From assembly GCF_015775515.1 (NCBI RefSeq), contig NZ_CP065383.1:2046001-2110000 (forward strand): 64,000 bases of DNA, given 5' to 3'. Shown piece by piece: positions 8,345 to 16,369 of the stretch. The position numbers and the translations under genes are program-made. The first letter of the stretch is position 1; each line of letters starts with the position of its first letter. This stretch comes from Atribacter laminatus (GTDB lineage: Bacteria; Atribacterota; Atribacteria; Atribacterales; Atribacteraceae). The notes below the pieces were generated by a model. The model had not been told where the DNA came from. It made no database searches and was given only the letters and a program-made list of their open reading frames with translations.

Positions 8345-9442
8345 GTTTGTAGCCTACCTATAAGGAATTGAAACTTTTCCGGAGATATTCTATGGAAAAA
8401 ACGTTGAAGTGTTTGTAGCCTACCTATAAGGAATTGAAACAAGCACTGCATTTTGTATCTGGATCGATATCCAGGAGTTTGTAGCCTACCTATAAGGAAT
8501 TGAAACAACAAGAGCTAAAAAAATATATATTGGATCATAAACTGTTTGTAGCCTACCTATAAGGAATTGAAACCCGACAACGAATTAAATATTTTCAATT
8601 CATCCGAATTGTTTGTAGCCTACCTATAAGGAATTGAAACCAAATACGATATAGTTTATAGCGTATCTGTTTATCATGTTTGTAGCCTACCTATAAGGAA
8701 TTGAAACTTGGGTTTTCGGGCAATTTTAAAATATTTTTAATTTTTGTTTGTAGCCTACCTATAAGGAATTGAAACTTACTGTAATTATTGCTTATATCTT
8801 GTATCCTATATGTTTGTAGCCTACCTATAAGGAATTGAAACAATTTTTTAGTGCTGCCATTGATCCTGATGTACTTCGTTTGTAGCCTACCTATAAGGAA
8901 TTGAAACTTTTTAGGAGATATTCTCTGGAAAAAACGTTGAAGTGTTTGTAGCCTACCTATAAGGAATTGAAACAGGAATTCTCATTAGATCGGTCATTTT
9001 ACATGGACGGTTTGTAGCCTACCTATAAGGAATTGAAACAAGCAAATGCCGGTGAGTCCTAATCTTGTAATGTCTTTGTTTGTAGCCTACCTATAAGGAA
9101 TTGAAACAATCCGATTGAATTGCGGGTGTTTGATTCACTTTCAAGTTTGTAGCCTACCTATAAGGAATTGAAACGGAATATCCATTAGCAACTCTAACAA
9201 CTCAAAAAATAGTTTGTAGCCTACCTATAAGGAATTGAAACTAAGTATTCTCTGGAAAAAACGTTGAAGTATTGCATTTGTTTGTAGCCTACCTATAAGG
9301 AATTGAAACTACGTTTGTTAAAAACTCATGTAAATCATCGGCTTGAGTTTGTAGCCTACCTATAAGGAATTGAAACTGAATTGTATGGTTTTAAGATTAG
9401 CCGTGATATTTAGTTTGTAGCCTACCTATAAGGAATTGAAAC
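8345..9442 (+). CRISPR. CRISPR array, leader-proximal part (17 repeats)
   Basis: Seventeen 30-bp repeats starting at 8345, 8411, 8477, 8544, 8611, 8678, 8746, 8812, 8878, 8944, 9010, 9078, 9145, 9212, 9280, 9347 and 9413. Each begins GTTTGTAGCC and ends AATTGAAAC; all copies here look identical. The spacers are 36-38 nt. Transcription is taken as rightward because the leader and cas genes lie left and the 3' end carries the ATTGAAAC tag typical of type I-B. The 17th spacer starts at 9443 and is interrupted by an IS21 at 9463. Spacers 1, 9 and 14 are related to each other (see findings). Confidence 0.99.
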
Positions 9443-9559
9443 ATGAGATTAAAGGTGGTGGATGAGTAATATTTTGGGATAGACCCACTCGTATACTCAA
9501 AAAGGTCCACCATGAGTATCAAATAGGCCCACCTTGGTCATGGAGAGATCCACCTGACA

Positions 9560-9588
9560 TATAATGAGGAAATACACTGTAAAGTGTA
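9560..9588 (+). promoter_or_regulatory. istA promoter -10 box and palindromic operator candidate
   Basis: Upstream of istA in copy 2 (and equally in copy 1) there is a perfect TATAAT at 9560-9565. Eight bases later is the palindrome TACACT-GTAA-AGTGTA (9573-9588), lying where transcription would start and so a candidate operator. No convincing -35 is placed at 17 nt. The role of the palindrome is inferred from position only. Confidence 0.45.
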
Positions 9589-9616
9589 AATCTTCATTAG
9601 GAGGCTGATCAAATAA

Positions 9617-11170
9617 ATGATCAAGTATCGAGAAATTCTTCGGCTTCACAGCCAAGGTGTGAGTCAACGTGGCATTGCTGCCAGTTGCCAGTGCTCACGG
9701 ACCACAATCCGTAATGTGGTTGAACGGGCAGAAAGGCATGAGATTTCATGGCCTTTCGATAAAAACATGTCGGATGCAGATCTTCAGGAACTCCTTTTTC
9801 CGGAAAAAAGGAGTCAGTCCAATCGAAAAATACCGGATTGCGAATATGTTCATAAAGAAATGGCCAAAAGTGGTGTCACCTTAAGTTTGTTGTGGCATGA
9901 GTACCATGAACAATGCCGCTTCAATGGTGAAATCCCACTCATGTACAGCCAATTCTGTCGGTATTATCATAAGTATGCCAATACCACCAAAGCCACTATG
10001 CGCATTAAGCGCAAACCCGGTGAAATGCTGGAAGTGGACTGGGCTGGAAAGACTGGTTTTATTGTTGATAATCTAACCGGTGAACTTATTCCAGCCTATA
10101 TCTTCGTAGCGAGCCTATCTTGCAGCCAGTATGCCTATGTAGAAGCCTTCCTGTCAATGGATATGGAAAGCTGGGTCAATGCTCATGTTCATGCGTTCAA
10201 ATACTTTGGTGGAGTGGCCAGAATCCTCGTGCCAGACAATTTAAAAACCAGTGTAGATAAAGCCTCTCGACCAGATCCCAAGATTAATAGAACCTATCAA
10301 GAAATGGCCGAGCATTACGGGACAGCAGTCATTCCAGCCCGAGTCAGGCGCCCCAAAGACAAGCCCCATGCCGAAAGTACGGTGGGTATTATTTCCACCT
10401 GGATCATTGCCTCTTTGCGAAACCAACAGTTCTTTTCATTACACGAACTGAATAGCGCCATCCGTCTTAAGCTGGAAGAATTCAACCAGAAACCTTTTCA
10501 AAAGAAGCCGGGAAGCAGGAAAAGCGCCTTCCTAGAAGAGGAAAAAGCACTGCTTTTGCCTTTGCCTACTTCCCCATACGAGCTTGCCACCTGGTCAACG
10601 GCGTCCGTACAGTACGATTATCACATAATTGTGGATAAAAATCACTACTCAGTGCCCTATGAGTACATCCGGCATCAAGTGGAGGTACGTATAACCAGCA
10701 AAACTGTTGAAGTTTTTTACCACAATCATCGCATTGCTTCCCATATTCGGATTCGCGGTCAGGAAGGCCAGATTGTCACGGTACCGGATCACATGCCAGA
10801 GAAACATAAACAGTACCTGGCTGTAAATGCTGATCATTTTAGGAATTGGGCTGCTTCCATTGGACCTCATGCCGTCATTGTGGTGAATGCTCTTTTGTCA
10901 GCATCAAGAGTTGAGAAACAAGGTTACCGTTCTTGTACATCGCTTATGAAACTCGCTGACAAGTATTCTTTATCCCGCTTTGAAGAAGCGTGCCAGCGGG
11001 CACTTTGTTACACGCCCAGTCCGAGTTTCAAAATCATCCAGACCATCCTCAAAACCGGTCAGGATAGAATATCAGTCCAATCAGATCGACAAAAAGCGAC
11101 AAAAGACAATCCCAACATCTACGGATTTGTCCGGGGTGCCGGCTACTATGGAGGAAAAGACAATGATTAA
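9617..11170 (+). CDS. istA: IS21 transposase IstA, copy 2
   Basis: Identical in predicted protein to the copy 1 transposase (517 residues; HTH near the N-terminus; DDE-type acidic residues in DWAGKT, VPDNLK and HAESTVG). The ATG at 9617 follows AGGAGG by about 10 nt. Here the gene reads rightward, in the same direction as the CRISPR array, so its promoter might supply transcription toward the leaderless distal repeats. Confidence 0.93.
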   Translation: MIKYREILRLHSQGVSQRGIAASCQCSRTTIRNVVERAERHEISWPFDKNMSDADLQELLFPEKRSQSNRKIPDCEYVHKEMAKSGVTLSLLWHEYHEQCRFNGEIPLMYSQFCRYYHKYANTTKATMRIKRKPGEMLEVDWAGKTGFIVDNLTGELIPAYIFVASLSCSQYAYVEAFLSMDMESWVNAHVHAFKYFGGVARILVPDNLKTSVDKASRPDPKINRTYQEMAEHYGTAVIPARVRRPKDKPHAESTVGIISTWIIASLRNQQFFSLHELNSAIRLKLEEFNQKPFQKKPGSRKSAFLEEEKALLLPLPTSPYELATWSTASVQYDYHIIVDKNHYSVPYEYIRHQVEVRITSKTVEVFYHNHRIASHIRIRGQEGQIVTVPDHMPEKHKQYLAVNADHFRNWAASIGPHAVIVVNALLSASRVEKQGYRSCTSLMKLADKYSLSRFEEACQRALCYTPSPSFKIIQTILKTGQDRISVQSDRQKATKDNPNIYGFVRGAGYYGGKDND

Positions 11171-11906
11171 TTCTACGACCATGAACAAGCTGCATGACAT
11201 GCGACTCTCCGCTATGGCGGATGCTTTCAAACGCCAACTGTCTGATGAGAAATATCAGGAGCTATCGTTTGAAGAACGGGTTGGTATTCTTGTTGATGTG
11301 GAATGGGCTAAACGCAGAAGCAATAAACTGCTCCATCTCATTAAAAAAGCAGATTTCCGCTATCCTCAGGCTAGCATTGAAGATATTGAATACCATGCCG
11401 ACAGGAAACTAGATAAGGCACAAATCCTACGGCTATCTGGGTGCGCTTACATCCAGGAGAAACGCAACCTCATCATCATGGGTGCCTCTGGAAACGGGAA
11501 ATCTTATGTTGCCTGTGCTTTTGGTATGGCGGCTTGTCGCAACTATTATACCGTTAAGTATATCCGACTACCGGATCTTCTGGATGAACTGGCAGTGGCT
11601 CGAGGTGAAGGTGTCTATCAGATGGTGATGAAGAAGTACAAAAAGGTTGGCTTACTCATTTTGGATGAATGGCTCTTAACTCCACTTAAAGACACCCAGG
11701 CAATGGATCTCCTTGAGATCGTTGAAGCAAGACATCAGAATGCTTCTACTATTTTTTGCACCCAATTTGCTCCACGTGGGTGGCATGAAAAGATCGGCGA
11801 AGATACACTAGCAGATGCCATTCTTGATCGTATTGTCCATGATTCCTATACCATCCTTATTGACGGCAAAGTGTCAATGAGGGAACGACATGGGATTAAA
11901 AATTGA
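11163..11906 (+). CDS. istB: IS21 helper ATPase IstB, copy 2
   Basis: Identical in predicted protein to copy 1 IstB (247 residues, Walker A GASGNGKS, Walker B LLILDEW). The ATG at 11163 overlaps the istA stop by 8 nt and follows GGAGG at good spacing. A 366-bp noncoding tail of the element follows, ending at 12272. Confidence 0.93.
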   Translation: MINSTTMNKLHDMRLSAMADAFKRQLSDEKYQELSFEERVGILVDVEWAKRRSNKLLHLIKKADFRYPQASIEDIEYHADRKLDKAQILRLSGCAYIQEKRNLIIMGASGNGKSYVACAFGMAACRNYYTVKYIRLPDLLDELAVARGEGVYQMVMKKYKKVGLLILDEWLLTPLKDTQAMDLLEIVEARHQNASTIFCTQFAPRGWHEKIGEDTLADAILDRIVHDSYTILIDGKVSMRERHGIKN

Positions 11907-12293
11907 GCCAGAACTAAGTAATTAAGAGTGTATTTATGTCTGCCGGTTAAAGAGGCTGATGGATAGTACCGACCTCTTGTGGACAACCCTCCGCTTCGTG
12001 GACGACCAAAACACGTTGTTCACGCTCTCCACAGCCTCGGCATCTGGTGTTCTATAGAAATCTTAATCTTGTTCCTTCAAACTACCCATCAAAGAGTACT
12101 ATTCTCAGAACAGTAAAACTCATGATTCGGAAAAGTGGGCTTATAGCTATTGTGGTTCATTTAAACCGTCATATATAGCTATGGAGTTAACGTATGCACC
12201 TAGTGGATTTATTTGGTGCACTCGATGGGTCTAAAACATCATACTACTGGGTTTATCATAAGACAATAAACAGTGGAATAAAATGACAACTAA

Positions 12294-14188
12294 GTTTGTA
12301 GCCTACCTATAAGGAATTGAAACTTAATAGAGTATCAAAAAAATTTTGATACTCTAAAAGTTTGTAGCCTACCTATAAGGAATTGAAACCGGCTAAAACA
12401 ACCGACAAAATGCCAATATCCCTTGCGTTTGTAGCCTACCTATAAGGAATTGAAACATAAATTTTTCCTGTTCCTGAAATAATTCTTTTGCTTGTTTGTA
12501 GCCTACCTATAAGGAATTGAAACTCAAGACCATCATCATCAAGCGTGTCGGCTATCTCGTTTGTAGCCTACCTATAAGGAATTGAAACAGTGTCATTGTC
12601 ATACATCCAAAAACAGATTACAGAGTTTGTAGCCTACCTATAAGGAATTGAAACTCTCCACCTTCCCAACTAACTTCAATTCCCATTTTTTGTTTGTAGC
12701 CTACCTATAAGGAATTGAAACTACGGTATGATGATTAACCATATGGGGGTATTAGGATGTTTGTAGCCTACCTATAAGGAATTGAAACCGTTTTCCGTTG
12801 TCAATGGTATAAAATGTTTCATCATTGTTTGTAGCCTACCTATAAGGAATTGAAACCTTGAATGACCCCATACCGGAAATGGTCAATCGATTACGTTTGT
12901 AGCCTACCTATAAGGAATTGAAACTTTTGTAAGCTTCACAGAGTTGCTTTAGCAAGATTGGAGTTTGTAGCCTACCTATAAGGAATTGAAACAGATTAGC
13001 CGTGATATTTATTTTTACTTAAGAAAATTGTTTGTAGCCTACCTATAAGGAATTGAAACAAAATACCTTGGCATAATAATATTCAAACTCTTCCAGGTTT
13101 GTAGCCTACCTATAAGGAATTGAAACAAACCAAACCCATTCAAGACGTCGCACCAGAAGCGGGTTTGTAGCCTACCTATAAGGAATTGAAACCGTTATAG
13201 GTTTCTTCCTGCCAGGTTTCTTCTTTTTTGTTTGTAGCCTACCTATAAGGAATTGAAACTTCGACCGCCGTTGTTTTGAGAAGGAGACGAATAATGTTTG
13301 TAGCCTACCTATAAGGAATTGAAACAGGCAATATCCGCAGCTTAACTCTTGGATAGACACCGAGTTTGTAGCCTACCTATAAGGAATTGAAACTCGAACT
13401 GGACAAATATATGTGCAAAAAGGGGTTAAAGTTTGTAGCCTACCTATAAGGAATTGAAACCAAAGCGAAATGGATGAGATCGAAAGAGCAAAGGCCGTTT
13501 GTAGCCTACCTATAAGGAATTGAAACTCACAATCTCCTCGGAAGGGGATTTTCTTAATTATCCGTTTGTAGCCTACCTATAAGGAATTGAAACTGACTAT
13601 ATCAATAATAAGACTATTTGTGCGCTGAACGTTTGTAGCCTACCTATAAGGAATTGAAACTCAGCTTAGCAAATCCTATTTTATCAAGATCAGATCGTTT
13701 GTAGCCTACCTATAAGGAATTGAAACCTGCCTCGCTGTTTATCGTGCTTCGTACCACGGCAAGTTTGTAGCCTACCTATAAGGAATTGAAACTATTATCA
13801 GAATATGGATGAAGGCAACGGACGGAGGTTTGTAGCCTACCTATAAGGAATTGAAACTGTCAATCAGCCATTGCCTTACCTTCCCATAGACGTGTTTGTA
13901 GCCTACCTATAAGGAATTGAAACTTAGTTTTTTGTATTGTTACTATTCTTCTTTTCTATGTTTGTAGCCTATCTATAAGGAATTGAAACATATTAAAGAT
14001 CTACGTGAAGGAGAAAAATTGTGGGAGTTTGTAGCCTACCTATAAGGAATTGAAACTGCCATTTCTGGCGTAATTGCTCGATGGATTTTTCTGTTTGTAG
14101 CCTACCTATAAGGAATTGAAACAATCCAATAAAGGATTGCCCGTTCAAATTGAGGGTTGTTTGTAGCCTACCTATAAGGAATTGAAAC
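12294..14188 (+). CRISPR. CRISPR array, leader-distal part (29 repeats)
   Basis: Continuation of the same array after the IS21. Repeats start at 12294, 12360, 12427, 12494, 12559, 12625, 12692, 12759, 12827, 12895, 12963, 13030, 13097, 13163, 13230, 13296, 13364, 13431, 13497, 13564, 13631, 13697, 13763, 13828, 13894, 13960, 14027, 14093 and 14159. They match the proximal repeats except the one at 13960, which has a C-to-T change (GCCTATCTAT instead of GCCTACCTAT). A changed repeat toward the trailer end agrees with a left-hand leader. Together the array has 46 repeats and 45 spacers. Confidence 0.99.
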
Positions 14189-14216
14189 CTCAATTATTAT
14201 GAAATGAGGTGAAAGA

Positions 14217-14381
14217 ATGGCAAGAAAATGTGATCAATGCAATGGAACTGGTCGCTGTAACCACTGTAAAGGATCGGGTAAGAAAAACTATCCAGGATAT
14301 GGAAAGCCCAGTGATGATCCCTGCATCTGGTGTAATGGGAGCGGAGTCTGCCAATGGTGTCGAGGGAGAGGTGAGCGTTGA
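14217..14381 (+). CDS. Small zinc-ribbon protein with four CxxCxGxG motifs
   Basis: A 54-residue protein starting 28 nt after the last CRISPR repeat. GAGGTG lies about 5 nt before the ATG. It holds four cysteine motifs in a row, CDQCNGTG, CNHCKGSG, CIWCNGSG and CQWCRGRG, with a 16-residue linker between the second and third. That is the layout of the cysteine-rich domain of DnaJ, which binds two zinc ions, but without the J domain or substrate-binding domains. Such stand-alone domains occur as small metal-binding or chaperone-like proteins; the function here is unknown. Codon use and spacing look like a real gene, and any link to CRISPR is by position only. Confidence 0.8.
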   Translation: MARKCDQCNGTGRCNHCKGSGKKNYPGYGKPSDDPCIWCNGSGVCQWCRGRGER

Positions 14382-14588
14382 AAATTTATAAATAATAATT
14401 ATGCTAGGGGGAAAAGAACCAGGATTGAGAAAAAAAAGATATAAATTCAACATTCGTTTTAAGTATAATTAAAACAAGATCAGGGTAAAATTGCCATAAT
14501 ATGATTATCCATCGATCTAAAATTTTTAGCTTTTAAAGGACTTGATAGCGGTGATTGAGTTATTATTTAGGGGAAGGAGGGGGATTGG

Positions 14589-15170
14589 GTGTATTTTAAA
14601 AAACTGCTGGGAGAAAAGTGTTATCTTTCACCTTTGAATCTTCAAGATTATGAGATTTATACCAAATGGATAAACGACATTGATGTATCCTTAGGAGTAA
14701 CCTTTGCCAGTGCCCTGATGACGCCCGAACAAGAAAAAGAAATTCTGGAGAAACTATCCCGAGCGGAATATAATTTCGCCATTGTGGAGTTAAAAAAAGA
14801 TGAGCTCATCGGTAATATTGGCTTCACCCATATCGACTTTATCAACCATACTGCCGAAATGGGAATATTCATTGGTAACAAGGATTATTGGGGGAAAGGT
14901 TATGGAGCAGAAGCCATAGAATTATTGCTGGATTTTGGCTTTAATATATTGAACCTGCATAATATTAATTTGAAGGTATATTCCTACAATAAGCCAGCCA
15001 TCAAATGTTATCAAGAAGTAGGATTTAAGGAAGTTGGGAGGCTTCGGGAAGCAAAACAAATAGCCGGACAAAAATTTGACCAAATTATAATGGACATCCT
15101 GGAAAAAGAATATAAATCGAAACTCATTAAGGGTTTAGTCGACAAGAGAAATCAAGAAAATAAAAAATGA
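14589..15170 (+). CDS. GNAT N-acetyltransferase, RimJ/RimL type
   Basis: A 193-residue acetyltransferase of the RimJ/RimL-like branch, which transfers acetyl from acetyl-CoA to an amino group. Visible features are the N-terminal GEKCYLSPLNLQDYE, the substrate strand ELIGNIGFTHID, the acetyl-CoA pyrophosphate loop DYWGKGYGAEAI, and the late NKPAIKCYQEVGFKEVG segment. The start is a GTG at 14589, preceded by GGAAGGAGGGG. It stands alone between the CRISPR locus and a convergent ybaK-like gene. The substrate cannot be told from sequence. Confidence 0.85.
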   Translation: MYFKKLLGEKCYLSPLNLQDYEIYTKWINDIDVSLGVTFASALMTPEQEKEILEKLSRAEYNFAIVELKKDELIGNIGFTHIDFINHTAEMGIFIGNKDYWGKGYGAEAIELLLDFGFNILNLHNINLKVYSYNKPAIKCYQEVGFKEVGRLREAKQIAGQKFDQIIMDILEKEYKSKLIKGLVDKRNQENKK

Positions 15171-15251
15171 AGAAATGCCTTTTCTCCTATATAAATTTAA
15201 CAATTAATGTCATTTTTACATTTTCTAAATTAAACATTGATCCAAATTTGG

Positions 15252-15731
15252 TTACTTAATACTAATAATCTTACCTTTAGTGATTTCGACTAAGATTTTC
15301 GGAGTGAGCTTAAAAACCGCATTGGGAGTTCCGGCTGCAGCCCAGATTTCTTCGAATTGCATTAAGTCTTGATCGATATAGATAGGAATCGGATTTTTAT
15401 GTCCAACAGGTGGGACACCTCCAATGGAGAAGCCGGTTTGTTCTAAAACAAAGTCAGCGTCGGCTTTTTGCAGTTTTTCCTTGATCACTACCACAACGGC
15501 TTTTTCGTTTACCCGATTCATTCCGCTAGCAATAATCAGGATAGGTTTTTGCGAGTTTGCTCCTTTAAAAACCAATGATTTCGCAATTTGACCCAAGGTA
15601 CAGCCTACTGCAGCTGCGGCTTCTTGCGCAGAACGAGTTGATGCTGCTAACTGAACCACATTCAATTCAACTCCAAATTCATTCAAAACAGTTTGTACGA
15701 TTTCCGCCTTTTTCTTTAAGTTATCCTGCAT
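15252..15731 (-). CDS. YbaK/EbsC-type aminoacyl-tRNA deacylase
   Basis: A 159-residue YbaK/ProX-like editing domain that removes misacylated amino acids from tRNA. Recognisable family segments are AASTRSAQEAAAAVGCTLGQ, the AKSLVFKG strand with the conserved lysine, ASGMNRVNEKAV, and GGVPPVGHKNP. The ATG at 15731 is chosen because AAGGAG lies 8 nt upstream; the in-frame GTG three codons earlier overlaps that site. It converges with the acetyltransferase gene. Confidence 0.87.
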   Translation of the reverse strand: MQDNLKKKAEIVQTVLNEFGVELNVVQLAASTRSAQEAAAAVGCTLGQIAKSLVFKGANSQKPILIIASGMNRVNEKAVVVVIKEKLQKADADFVLEQTGFSIGGVPPVGHKNPIPIYIDQDLMQFEEIWAAAGTPNAVFKLTPKILVEITKGKIISIK

Positions 15732-15740
15732 AAAATTCAC

Positions 15741-16369
15741 TCCTTAGAAGCTGATCAATATATATTATCAGTGTGTATATTTCTAACTAAATTAGCTTCA
15801 GATTTCTTTCCAGTTAACTTGAATCGTCCTACCTCTTTCTTCAGTTTATCACAATGTATTATCCAACATTTGACTATTTTAGGGTTTTCTAGAGAATTTG
15901 AGAAGAGAAAGGACCATTTGAATTTGAAGAGAATAAGGATTTTTAAATAACCAGCCTAAGTTATCAATAAGAAGAATAGAACGACACACTACTTCCAGCA
16001 GTAAATGAAAATGAAAGCCTCTAATCACCACATGACAATGAAAATGCCAATCTAATACCGTTTTAACCATCTCCGTCATACTGAGGAGCGTAATGTGCGA
16101 CGTAAGAAATTCCATCCGTTCCAATTCACCAATTTCACAGCTTTTTAAAAATTCAAGAATTAAGACCCTTCCCACCAAGCCTTTGAAACTGGAGAAAAAA
16201 AGAGAGAGTACTGCTTTATCCGGCCCTTTATCCTCTATGATAGGCATGTTGTGTGAACCGGGGGGGGAAGCGAGTAATTTATCGAACGATCAGGCTTCAA
16301 TGTAATGCAGGGAAAGGTTATGAACAACCATGGAAGTGATAAGACCATTCCCTGCATTTAAGTAAGAAT
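15741..16369. other. Gene-poor stretch, possible relic
   Basis: No convincing gene. A 122-codon frame on the minus strand (15879-16247) and a shorter plus-strand frame have no family features I recognise. There is an 8-G run at 16259-16266. An imperfect inverted repeat (TGCAGGGAA at 16306-16314 with its complement at 16348-16356) lies just after the stop of the metallophosphoesterase gene on the minus strand and may act as its terminator, or be the end of a decayed element. Confidence 0.4.

Larger units (their letters stand above)
9463..12272 (+). mobile_element. IS21-family insertion sequence, copy 2 (inside a CRISPR spacer)
   Basis: The second 2810-bp copy, inverted relative to copy 1 and encoding the same IstA and IstB. 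It has entered the 17th spacer of the array, with 5-bp direct repeats GTGGA at 9458-9462 and 12273-12277. Removing it with one duplication copy gives a 36-nt spacer, matching its neighbours. The 29 repeats beyond it are now cut off from the leader, so their transcription would need read-through from the leader or from the element. The two inverted copies bracket the cas3 helicase part, cas4, cas1, cas2, the leader and 17 repeats. Confidence 0.95.

Noticed and set aside
8263-8511. Minus-strand frame with repeated QFLIGRLQT peptides
   Set aside because: It is a translation of CRISPR repeats and spacers. The same false peptide appears at 13172-13360 and 13993-14193.
10980-11162. 60-codon upstream extension of istB (also 2731-2913 in copy 1)
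   Set aside because: It lies inside istA in another frame; the ATG at 11163 has the ribosome site and normal IstB length.
14190-14453. Minus-strand and alternative plus-strand frames over the CxxCxGxG gene
   Set aside because: Shadows of the small zinc protein; no family features or ribosome site.
15879-16305. 122-codon minus-strand frame and 70-codon plus-strand frame
   Set aside because: No recognisable motif, no good ribosome site, and an 8-G run nearby; treated as noncoding or decayed.
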